DNA from: Pseudemcibacter sp038106445
GTDB taxonomy: Bacteria > Pseudomonadota > Alphaproteobacteria > Sphingomonadales > Emcibacteraceae
Direction: 5' to 3'
Assembly: GCA_038106445.1 (NCBI GenBank)
Contig: JAYODU010000007.1
Location: 1 to 64,000 of the forward strand
Length of the DNA stretch: 64,000 nt
In this document: in pieces, positions 17,896 through 25,354 of the stretch
Layout: the number at the start of each line of letters is the position of its first letter
Numbering within the stretch: position 1 is the stretch's first letter
Made by a program: the position numbers and the translations under genes
The notes under the pieces: model-generated
Told to the model about the DNA's origin: nothing
Seen by the model: only the letters and a program-made list of their open reading frames with translations
Database searches by the model: none

Positions 17896-19373
17896 TATTC
17901 GCTCCCCTCAAAATAAACATCACGAAGGTCGTTTGAACGGATAGGATAATTGGCCCACATGCCACGAACACCGCGTTTCCACACACCGTATTTACCCAAC
18001 TGATAAAGATAGCCATTGACTGTATCATCGGCGATTTTGCGCTGCGCTTTCTTATAAAGCTCACTCGTTACGGCGGCATCGGTGCTTTTATCAATATCGC
18101 TGATTATCTGCTGGAATTCGGCATTATCATATCCGAAATAATAATCCGGGTTGGCGTAAATATTAATATCCATCGGTTCCACATGGGAAACCACCGTCAG
18201 GTCATAATTCCTATTTCGAAGCACCTGATCGATCCACTGCGCCCATTCAAGATTTTCAATCACCGCTTTTATACCGATACGACCAAGCTGATTAGCGATA
18301 AGTTCCCCCGTTCGGCGCGCATATGTTGGCGGTGGCAGTTTAAGACTTACCTCAAAACCATTGGGAAGCCCCGCCGCACGCAGATATTCCCGCGCCTTTG
18401 CAAGGTCATAGGGATAAAGCCCGGTTAAGTCCACATAATCGGGATGATTTGGGGCAAAATGGGTACCGATCGGCGCCGCATTACCAAACATCGCGCCATT
18501 TATCAGTTCGTCCCGATTAATCGCGTGGGCAATGGCCTTTCTCACGTTCAGGTTATTAAGCGGCGCATTTTTATTATTGGTCGCAAGGATGGTTTCACCT
18601 GCCGTTAAGCCCACAAACACTTCATAAGCCGGGTCCTGATCAAATAAAAAAAGATTTTCCGGGGCAGGATAATTAGGGAATGTGTCAATATCCCCCGCCA
18701 TAAGCGCCGTATAGGCGGAAAGCGGATCAGTGATAATTTTGAAAATGGCCCGGCTGAGTCTCGGTGCCGGACCCCAGTAATCAACATTCCGGCTAAGTTC
18801 AATTCGGTCACCACGTACCCAGCGGTCAAACTTGAAGGGGCCTGTCCCGACTGGGCGCGACGCGTTGGATGATACACTTTCCTCAGCAACAATAACCGCA
18901 TCACCAAGCCCGATATTAAACAAAAAATCCGGGCGTGCCTGATCCAGTGTGATCATGATTGTAAGCGGATCAAGGATATCAATATTGGTGATTGGTGCAA
19001 AAATATATTTCTTGGCATTGCTGGACCCTGCTGCACGGGCACGGTTAAATGAAAAACGCACATCTTCGGCCGTGAAATCAGTCCCATCATGAAATTTGAC
19101 CCCTTCGGGCAAATGGAACACATATGACCTTCCGTCCGTTGATATATTCCAGAACAGCGCCAGCCCAGGTTCAACATCGCCGTTTTCATTAATCCGCACC
19201 AGACCTTCAAAAATGTTGCCGTAAACCACTTCATCAATTGCTGCCGCGGCCCCCGATGTGGGATCAAGATTTGGGGGTTCAAGCTGCAATCCAACCTTTA
19301 TTGTGTTTTGCTGCGCCGTTGCAGATAGGCACCCTATCCAAAACAAAGTTGTAGTAAGCCAAAATTTTATCAT
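17895..19373 (-). CDS. peptide/solute-binding protein of ABC transporter (family 5)
   Basis: A 492-residue periplasmic binding protein with a Sec signal peptide (residues 1-20, cleavage near ATA/QQ). Family 5 markers include LQLEPPNLDPTSG near the mature N-terminus, FEGLVRINENGDVEPGLA and FHDGTDFTAEDVRFSFNRA. It captures peptides or related solutes for the two permeases. The ligand cannot be determined by reading, but the neighbouring M20 deacylase, aldehyde dehydrogenase and P1 peptidase suggest a peptide or acylated amino compound. Unlike some relatives it has no lipobox. Confidence 0.92.
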   Translation of the reverse strand: MIKFWLTTTLFWIGCLSATAQQNTIKVGLQLEPPNLDPTSGAAAAIDEVVYGNIFEGLVRINENGDVEPGLALFWNISTDGRSYVFHLPEGVKFHDGTDFTAEDVRFSFNRARAAGSSNAKKYIFAPITNIDILDPLTIMITLDQARPDFLFNIGLGDAVIVAEESVSSNASRPVGTGPFKFDRWVRGDRIELSRNVDYWGPAPRLSRAIFKIITDPLSAYTALMAGDIDTFPNYPAPENLFLFDQDPAYEVFVGLTAGETILATNNKNAPLNNLNVRKAIAHAINRDELINGAMFGNAAPIGTHFAPNHPDYVDLTGLYPYDLAKAREYLRAAGLPNGFEVSLKLPPPTYARRTGELIANQLGRIGIKAVIENLEWAQWIDQVLRNRNYDLTVVSHVEPMDINIYANPDYYFGYDNAEFQQIISDIDKSTDAAVTSELYKKAQRKIADDTVNGYLYQLGKYGVWKRGVRGMWANYPIRSNDLRDVYFEGSE

Positions 19374-19377
19374 TTGA

Positions 19378-19851
19378 TCAGGCTTTCACCGCGACGGTGA
19401 TACCTTTTGGATCAAGTGACCGTGCAATTGCATGCGTATAGGAAGAAACGCCATCTTCGATATATTTTCCGGACCTAACACCAACCTTTAAAAAGGATTT
19501 AAGCAGCCGCGCTGCTTTTATGTTGGTTTGGGAACTGGTAAAACAAAGGGCAGTTTGATGCTGTCCCAGAATAGCCGGAAGATGCTTTGGCGACGGGCCT
19601 GTCATAATCCGGTATTTTATCGTCCCCAGAACATCACAAACTGGCGAAACCGCATTTTCGCTGCCATGATTTCCAAGCAGGGCAACACCCGAATATATCT
19701 GCAGCATTCCATTAGTACTAATGTGTAACAAGGCATCATGCCCGTTTTCTTGTTTCGCGACCGTTATCGCGGGCATCCCAACAGAAAGGGCAACACTGCC
19801 CGCTACCAGTTCCTTGTTAAAAGTTCTTCTGGAAATATTGTTATTAACCAT
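19378..19851 (-). CDS. Tat-exported protein of unknown function
   Basis: A 157-residue protein with a twin-arginine signal (ISRRTFNKEL at residues 6-15), a moderately hydrophobic region and a cleavage region near residues 30-34. The mature part begins HDALLHISTNGMLQIYSG. No family was recognised. It lies only four bases upstream of the peptide-binding protein gene, so it is probably the first gene of the transporter operon or linked to the M20 gene 53 bases further upstream. It may be a cofactor-containing accessory, as Tat export suggests folding before export. Confidence 0.6.
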   Translation of the reverse strand: MVNNNISRRTFNKELVAGSVALSVGMPAITVAKQENGHDALLHISTNGMLQIYSGVALLGNHGSENAVSPVCDVLGTIKYRIMTGPSPKHLPAILGQHQTALCFTSSQTNIKAARLLKSFLKVGVRSGKYIEDGVSSYTHAIARSLDPKGITVAVKA

Positions 19852-19904
19852 AAAACCAGACTAGCCCTAATCTTATGATGTTAAAAGATTAAATTTTAAA
19901 AAAC

Positions 19905-21200
19905 TTAATATTCTTTCATCAGCAGTTTGTAAGCCGCCCGTGCCATCACCTTGGCCGAATTGATCATGTCTTCAACAACGACATATTCATCGGGCTGGTG
20001 GGCAAGTTCCAGGATACCGGGACCATAAGCAATACAGTCTTTAAGGTTACCAATCCTGTCGATATGTTTCTGGTCATAGGTTCCCGGTGAACATATAAGA
20101 TCCGGCGATTTACCCAGTATTTCTTCAATCGCCTGCGACGTTGCCGTCACAACGGGGGCATCACTGTCCGTCATGCTGGGGATAACTTCAAGCATATCAC
20201 GGATTTCATATTTGAAACCTTCCCGTGAAGTTTCAAGATTTCCAAGGATCGTTGTCACTTCACTTTTTACGGCATCAAGATCTTCTTCAACCAGAAAACG
20301 CCGGTCAATAACCATACGGCAACTGTCAGGCACGCAAGGCGCAGGAAGTCCCGCGCTTGCAGAACGTTCAATTTCCGCCTGACCGCCGTGAATGCTGTTA
20401 ATGTTCAGGGTTGACTGCTTGGCCCCTTCAGGGACAACCGGCATTTTAGTGTGGCGTGCTGCCATAGCAGGGTATAGTTTATCTTCAAACTCTGCCACAA
20501 CTGCACCCATATGCCGCACGGCGCAGTCGCCCAGAAACGGCATTGACCCGTGGGCTATTCTTCCGTGTGTTTCAATCTCCGCCCACCATACACCCCGGTG
20601 TCCAAGGCAGACGCGATCTACATTTAACGGTTCTGGTATAATCACATGATCCACTTTGTCCTTGGCGAAATATCCTTTTTCTGCGAGATACGCAACACCA
20701 CCAAGACCGCCGCTTTCCTCATCCGCTGTGCCGGATATTTCAATGGCACCTTTAAGTTCAATACCGCTTTTGATGAGCGCCTCAACCGCAATGATAGATG
20801 CCGCAAGTCCCCCCTTCATATCACAGGCACCGCGGCCATAAATTTTACCGTCTTCAAGTTCCGCGGCAAACGGGTCCTTCGTCCAGCCATCACCAGTTTC
20901 GACCACATCAATATGGCTGTTAAAATGAACACAGGGACCATGACGACCTGTTTCATAACGCGCAACGACATTATAGCGCGGATATTCCGCACTATCGCCG
21001 GGCGCACCATATGCGCGAACATATTCAACCGAAAAACCGCTATTTTTTAAGCGGTTACCAATATATTCGACACAGGCTTGATAGTTATTACCGGGAGGAT
21101 TTATTGTTGGAAAACGGATAAGATCCTGACAAAGCCGGATCAATGCATCCTCTGACTTATCTATTAACGTATAGACAGTTTCAATATTTCTTTCACTCAT
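19905..21200 (-). CDS. M20-family deacylase (ArgE/DapE type)
   Basis: A 431-residue zinc metallohydrolase. Motifs in order: HFNSHIDVV with the first His-x-Asp (about residue 94-96), GRGACDMKGG with bridging Asp, GTADEESGG with the catalytic and zinc-binding glutamates, and a later PGTYDQKHI histidine. Relatives remove acetyl, succinyl or formyl groups from amino acids or cleave dipeptides. It heads the minus-strand string that contains the peptide ABC transporter, which fits processing of imported N-acyl amino acids or dipeptides. It is cytosolic, with no signal peptide. Confidence 0.88.
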   Translation of the reverse strand: MSERNIETVYTLIDKSEDALIRLCQDLIRFPTINPPGNNYQACVEYIGNRLKNSGFSVEYVRAYGAPGDSAEYPRYNVVARYETGRHGPCVHFNSHIDVVETGDGWTKDPFAAELEDGKIYGRGACDMKGGLAASIIAVEALIKSGIELKGAIEISGTADEESGGLGGVAYLAEKGYFAKDKVDHVIIPEPLNVDRVCLGHRGVWWAEIETHGRIAHGSMPFLGDCAVRHMGAVVAEFEDKLYPAMAARHTKMPVVPEGAKQSTLNINSIHGGQAEIERSASAGLPAPCVPDSCRMVIDRRFLVEEDLDAVKSEVTTILGNLETSREGFKYEIRDMLEVIPSMTDSDAPVVTATSQAIEEILGKSPDLICSPGTYDQKHIDRIGNLKDCIAYGPGILELAHQPDEYVVVEDMINSAKVMARAAYKLLMKEY

Positions 21201-21272
21201 AATACCATTCCATTTTTATATAACGGAACGTTATTATTTAAGGCGCAAGTTCACAAGTCTTTTATTCTTAAT

Positions 21273-21404
21273 TCAAAGAATTGCATTCATAAGAACGGTC
21301 TTCTGACCTTTAATCAGCTTGACACTATCACATGCACGCCTGAATTTGTTTTTGCGCGGATCGTTTTCTTTTCTGCGCTCTACTTCTGGCCACTTTTTTT
21401 TCAC
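21273..21404 (-). CDS. 43-residue basic small protein
   Basis: A short reading frame begins with GTG at 21402-21404, preceded by a near-perfect Shine-Dalgarno (AGGAGG, five bases before the start), and ends at TGA 21273-21275. The product is very basic (MKKKWPEVERRKEN at the start, then several Lys and Arg), soluble, with one cysteine. No family was recognised. The strong ribosome site is the main evidence. Its stop is 73 bases before the M20 gene. It could be a nucleic-acid or ribosome-binding microprotein, but that is inference. Confidence 0.45.
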   Translation of the reverse strand: MKKKWPEVERRKENDPRKNKFRRACDSVKLIKGQKTVLMNAIL

Positions 21405-21712
21405 GTTCGCCTCCTGGGTTGCAAAACCTCTTTAAATATCAAGGTTTTAACGTTGGAATTCCGATAACATAAAATGCGATGGCAGTCGCACTACTCAATA
21501 CTTGGTAATTAATCCAATCACAAATTTAATGCACTGACAAATCAAAATGCGATCCGTAATGCTGAAAACGGTTCTCAAAAGTGGCAACTAATTGTAATGA
21601 TTGATAATTTTCAGCGAAATACCAATAAATATTTCAATAACAAAAACGTAAAATAATTTTAACAAAAATGGTTAACACACTGGAAAACAACAAAAACACC
21701 GAGTCGTCCGGT
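21405..21712. other. AT-rich intergenic stretch, nothing recognised
   Basis: About 300 bases between the small basic gene and the EAL fragment. Neither strand has a coding-like frame with a ribosome site. The DNA is AT-rich with short A and T runs. No terminator-like hairpin with a T tract and no direct or inverted repeat of note was seen. It may contain the leftward promoter for the small gene and the M20 gene. Confidence 0.5.
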
Positions 21713-22290
21713 TTATTTTTTTGCAAGCCTGTGTTCAAGCATCCGAACCAGTGAATTGTCACTGTGTGAGGACATTATATGTCCCGATGTTGGTATTTCG
21801 GAAAGGCCAAAGGGCGAATTCTTAAGAAAATCATTCAAATCGGCTACCGGTAGCGGCTTACTGATATAATAGCCCTGAACTGTATCCGAACCGTAGCTTT
21901 TTAGAAGTTCCAGCGATTTTTCATCTTCTACCCCTTCAGCGGTGACTTTAAGACCAAGATTATGACCAAGGTCAATTGTCGAACGGACAAGAATTTCATC
22001 TTCCCGGTTGCTGGCCAGACCGATTACAAATGATTTATCGATTTTAAGTTCCTTTACCGGAAGCTTTTTAAGATAACTCATGGATGAATAACCCGTTCCG
22101 TAGTCATCAATAGAAAGAACAAGTCCATGTTGGTTCATGGAATTTAAGACTTCAAGCGCAAGTTCCGGATCCTGCATGATAGCACTTTCTTTGACTTCAA
22201 AAACCATTGCAGAACGCGGAATATGATACTTTTCCAGGAGCTTGATAATGATTTCCGGCAACTTCCGGTTTGTTAAATCACATACTTCAT
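21713..22290 (-). pseudogene. C-terminal fragment of an EAL-domain cyclic-di-GMP phosphodiesterase
   Basis: The minus-strand frame encodes the last 180 or so residues of an EAL domain: FEVKESAIM, SIDDYGTGYSSMSYL, ELKIDKSFV, TAEGVE and QGYYISKPLP. The first part of the domain, including the E-A-L signature with the first metal-binding glutamate, is missing. Homology fades near 22280 just after DLTNRKLPE. Upstream in frame the residues no longer match the family, and the gamma-glutamyltransferase gene lies 150 bases beyond. The TTG at 22261 would be an artificial start. The fragment cannot hydrolyse cyclic-di-GMP. Confidence 0.8.
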
Positions 22291-22438
22291 AAATCGGCGT
22301 AATATCATTTAATTCTCCCTTCGAAGAAATAAAGAAGAAATAAATTTACTCCAGATACATAAATTGGTCAAAACAAAGTAACGCCGGTTTACTACCCGGC
22401 TATCGGAAGCAGTTTTAATAATACTAAAAGGAAATATC

Positions 22439-24034
22439 CTAATACCCGAGCGCGCAGCCATCCTTGCGGGGGTCTGTTCCGCCGATAAGGGTTCCGTTTT
22501 TTTGGTCAATCCAGATCGCCTGCGATCCACCGATCGGATATGGCGCCTTGACCGGTTTATGGCCAAGCGCTTCAAGCTTGATCCCCTTTATCGATAGTAA
22601 GATTTCTTCCAGCGAAACGTTATTTTCATTAATATCCGGGAAAAAGCGCGGCAGGTTCATTGCTTCCTGTAAATTTAAACCGTAATCAAGAAAGCGGCCC
22701 AAAAACTGCATATGACCAAACGCCTGATAAGCACCGCCCATCACACCATAAGACATAACCGTTTTACCGTCTTTGACCACCATACCGGGGATAAGTGTAT
22801 GAAGCGGTCTTTTGTTTCCGTCAATGGCATTGGGATGATCCCGTTCAAGACTAAAGCCTGAACCGCGACTATGCAGTAATATCCCGGATTTGGGCGCCAT
22901 AAGGCCGGAACCAAAAAACTGAAACAGGCTGTTTATAAAACTGCAGCAGTTCCGGTCCTTATCGACAACCGTGATATAAACCGTGTCTTTATGATCCGGC
23001 ATTTCATAATAACCGGGATCTTCGATTGCCCCTTTTTCGCTAATAAGGCTGACAATTTTATCAATATTTTCATCGCTAAGCAGTTCATGAACGGGAATAT
23101 CGGAAAAATCCGGATCAGCCAGATACGCATCCCGAAGGCTATAACAAATCCGCCCTGCTTCGATTTCAAGATGCATACGCCGCGGATCAAGCGGATCATC
23201 ATTTGGCCGGCCGAGCTGCTCCATAACCCGCAGCAGCATGAGTGCGATAATGCCCTGCCCGTTTGGCGGACATTGATAAATGTCATGATCCAGATAGTTT
23301 GCCTTGATCGGTCTAACATAATTACCGCGGGCACGTGAAAAATCCTGCAATGTGTGAAGCCCGCCAAGGGAGGCAAGGTATTTTACAATGTCTTCGGCAA
23401 TTTCCCCTTCATAAAAAGCATCCCGCCCGTCAAGCGCAATATGTTCAAGGCTTCCCGCAAGGAGCGGTTGGTGATGCACATCCCCTTCGGATGGCAGCAC
23501 ACCGTTCGGCGCAAAAACCTTTGATGAATTTTCATAAAGTTTCAGTGCTTCACCAAACATATTAAAATCATATGCCACGCGTTTGGTGATTTTATACCCG
23601 TCCCGTGCCAGTTCGATGGCCGGACCAAGCAATTCCGAAAGTTCCATTCGGCCATGATGCTTGTTAAAGCAGTCCCAGGCATCAATGGCACCGGGGATTG
23701 TCACAGCGTGGGGCGTGCGCGGGTCAATTTTGCGGTATCCGCGTTGGCGATACCATTGCCATGAGGCGGCAGATGGGGATCTTCCCGATCCGTTATAGGC
23801 CAGCATGTCGCTACCGCCCTTTGGCGCATACATCCAGAAACAATCACCGCCAATGCCGGTTGAGCCGGGTTCCACGACACATTGCACGGCGCAGGCCGCA
23901 ATCGCCGCATCCGCCGCATTACCGCCTGATTTTAATATTTCAAGCCCGACTTCACTTGCCTTTATATGTGATGTCGCGACCATGCCGTTTTTTGCCACGA
24001 CCGGGTCTTTTCCAACTTCCTGGAAATAGGTCAT
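22439..24034 (-). CDS. gamma-glutamyltransferase family protein (YwrD-like)
   Basis: About 531 residues of the Ntn-hydrolase GGT family. The ATG at 24034 is chosen because GAGGG lies ten bases upstream; an in-frame extension to 24076 lacks a ribosome site. Family marks are GGNAADAAIAA near residue 37, GSTGIGGD, the putative processing site KDTVYITVVD with threonine as likely nucleophile, and PLHTLIPGMV. No signal peptide is present, unlike classical periplasmic GGT, as in the cytosolic YwrD group. It probably transfers or hydrolyses gamma-glutamyl or related amide groups, matching the peptide-catabolic neighbourhood. Confidence 0.88.
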   Translation of the reverse strand: MTYFQEVGKDPVVAKNGMVATSHIKASEVGLEILKSGGNAADAAIAACAVQCVVEPGSTGIGGDCFWMYAPKGGSDMLAYNGSGRSPSAASWQWYRQRGYRKIDPRTPHAVTIPGAIDAWDCFNKHHGRMELSELLGPAIELARDGYKITKRVAYDFNMFGEALKLYENSSKVFAPNGVLPSEGDVHHQPLLAGSLEHIALDGRDAFYEGEIAEDIVKYLASLGGLHTLQDFSRARGNYVRPIKANYLDHDIYQCPPNGQGIIALMLLRVMEQLGRPNDDPLDPRRMHLEIEAGRICYSLRDAYLADPDFSDIPVHELLSDENIDKIVSLISEKGAIEDPGYYEMPDHKDTVYITVVDKDRNCCSFINSLFQFFGSGLMAPKSGILLHSRGSGFSLERDHPNAIDGNKRPLHTLIPGMVVKDGKTVMSYGVMGGAYQAFGHMQFLGRFLDYGLNLQEAMNLPRFFPDINENNVSLEEILLSIKGIKLEALGHKPVKAPYPIGGSQAIWIDQKNGTLIGGTDPRKDGCALGY

Positions 24035-24084
24035 AAATCTGCGTCCCTCTTCATTTGCAAATGGGAGCATAATCAAATAATGCT

Positions 24085-24471
24085 TTAAATAATAGGTCTT
24101 AAATATGAAAAAAACGTGCCATTCACTGTTGCCGTTGCGGGGCAGTCAGCAGCGTGACGTAGCCCGTCACGCATTGCAACCAGCTGTTTTATATTCTTAT
24201 CAATTTCATCTGCCTTGGCCAAAAGCTGCTTTCGGTTGATTTGCGGGCGCCCGCTAGCGCTAAACATTCCCAAAATTTCCGTAAGCGAAAACCCACAACA
24301 TTATCCAAGCGAAATAAAGGCAAGACGCTGCAGAACATTCAAATCGAATATTCTGCGGATACCGCGACGCCCGATCGATTGAATAAGGCCTTTTTCCTCA
24401 TAATAGCGCAATGTCGATGCGGGCAACCCTGAATGTTTTGCCACTTCATCGATCGTAATTGGTTTTGCCAT
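24085..24471 (-). pseudogene. MerR-family regulator interrupted by one stop codon
   Basis: The minus-strand frame from the ATG at 24471 to a TAA at 24085 is 129 codons and reads as a whole MerR regulator. The N-terminal winged helix contains ITIDEVAKHSGLPASTLRYYEEKGLI; a dimerisation helix follows (ADEIDKNIKQLVAMRDGLRHAADCP). A single TAA at codon 57 (24301-24303) breaks it just after AFISLG, where relatives have Arg or Gln. There is no frameshift and no other damage. It faces tpm across a conserved MerR-type promoter, so it was probably that promoter's regulator. Conditional readthrough cannot be excluded. Confidence 0.8.
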
Positions 24472-24484
24472 CGTGATTTTCTTC

Positions 24485-24515
24485 TTGACCTCAAGTTAAC
24501 TTTAACTTGTAGCAT
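24485..24515 (+). promoter_or_regulatory. MerR-type promoter with 19-bp spacer and internal dyad
   Basis: The -35 element TTGACC (24485-24490) and -10 element TAGCAT (24510-24515) are separated by 19 bases. This is the overlong spacing diagnostic of promoters that MerR-family activators untwist. Inside the spacer lies a perfect inverted repeat: CAAGTTA (24492-24498) and TAACTTG (24503-24509) around ACTT. The centre resembles the SoxR-type dyad. It points rightward to tpm (start 24575), with transcription expected near 24522, and lies 14 bases from the start of the broken MerR gene. Confidence 0.65.
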
Positions 24516-24574
24516 AGTCACATTCTTAAAAAACGCAATGAAAAGCGATGATTTGATTACATGGAGTAAATATT

Positions 24575-25216
24575 TTGGAAAAAGAATTCTGGATTAAAAA
24601 ATGGCAGGAAAACAATATTAGTTTTCATGAAATAACGGTAAATCCATTACTTGAAAAACATTTTCATAAACTTTCGTTAAACAAGGGAAGCCGTATATTC
24701 CTGCCACTTTGTGGTAAAACACGTGATATTGCCTGGCTACTTGCAAAAGGTCACAGAATAGTTGGGGTAGAACTCGTAGAAACTGCAATTATCCAATTAT
24801 TTTCAGAACTTGGCATTAAACCCCAAACCTATAAAACCGGTAAACTCACACTCTATACTGCGGATGATATAGATATTTTTGTCGGCGATATCTTTGAACT
24901 ATCCAACGAAAATCTTGGTCCGGTCAATGCAGTTTATGACAGGGCGTCCCTTGTCGCCTTATCTGATAACGTGCGCAACAAATACTGCACTCACATCCAA
25001 AATATAACGGTTAGCGCACCACAGCTAATAATTTGTTATGAATATGATCAAAGTTTAACTACCAAACCACCCTTTTCAATCCCCGAACAGGAAATCAGTC
25101 AATATTATAGCAACAGTTATGATTTAAATCTGCTTGAACGTAATTTCTTACCCAATGGATTTAATGGAAAATTCCCTGCAAAAGAATGTGCCTGGTTTCT
25201 TCAAAAAAAATCCTGA
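24575..25216 (+). CDS. tpm: thiopurine S-methyltransferase family protein
   Basis: A 213-residue SAM-dependent methyltransferase of the TPMT family, at the usual bacterial length of about 215. Visible signatures are the start EFWIKKWQENNISFHE, FLPLCGKTRDIAWLLAKGHRIVGVEL (SAM-binding motif I), and VYDRASLVAL. Bacterial TPMTs methylate thiols and also selenium or tellurium species for detoxification. The start is TTG with GGAG eight bases upstream. The gene sits downstream of a MerR-type promoter, which suggests induction by a toxic compound or metalloid; the inducer is unknown. Confidence 0.9.
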   Translation: MEKEFWIKKWQENNISFHEITVNPLLEKHFHKLSLNKGSRIFLPLCGKTRDIAWLLAKGHRIVGVELVETAIIQLFSELGIKPQTYKTGKLTLYTADDIDIFVGDIFELSNENLGPVNAVYDRASLVALSDNVRNKYCTHIQNITVSAPQLIICYEYDQSLTTKPPFSIPEQEISQYYSNSYDLNLLERNFLPNGFNGKFPAKECAWFLQKKS

Positions 25217-25292
25217 TATATCAAGATTTCCTTAAACTAAAACTTCCGGGTTGCCCTTATCTAATTATTATTGTTCTAAAAATTAATATAAC

Positions 25293-25335
25293 TTGCTTTA
25301 TATATTTTATTTTTACTAATATAGAATTATTCTAA
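25293..25335 (+). promoter_or_regulatory. putative katG promoter with Fur/PerR-like 7-1-7 box
   Basis: A -35-like TTGCTT (25293-25298) and -10-like TAATAT (25317-25322), spaced 18 bases, precede katG. Overlapping the -10 is ATAGAATTATTCTAA (25321-25335), with the core perfect palindrome TAGAAT-T-ATTCTA. It has the 7-1-7 layout of Per/Fur boxes (Per consensus TTATAAT-N-ATTATAA) with a few substitutions. An operator overlapping the -10 element would suit repression of katG relieved by peroxide. The assignment is pattern-based only. Confidence 0.4.
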
Positions 25336-25354
25336 ACTAGATTCGGAGGAAGAT

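Noticed and set aside
22309..22575. Minus-strand frame between the EAL fragment and the gamma-glutamyltransferase
   Set aside because: Mostly another frame of the transferase end; residues show no family match.
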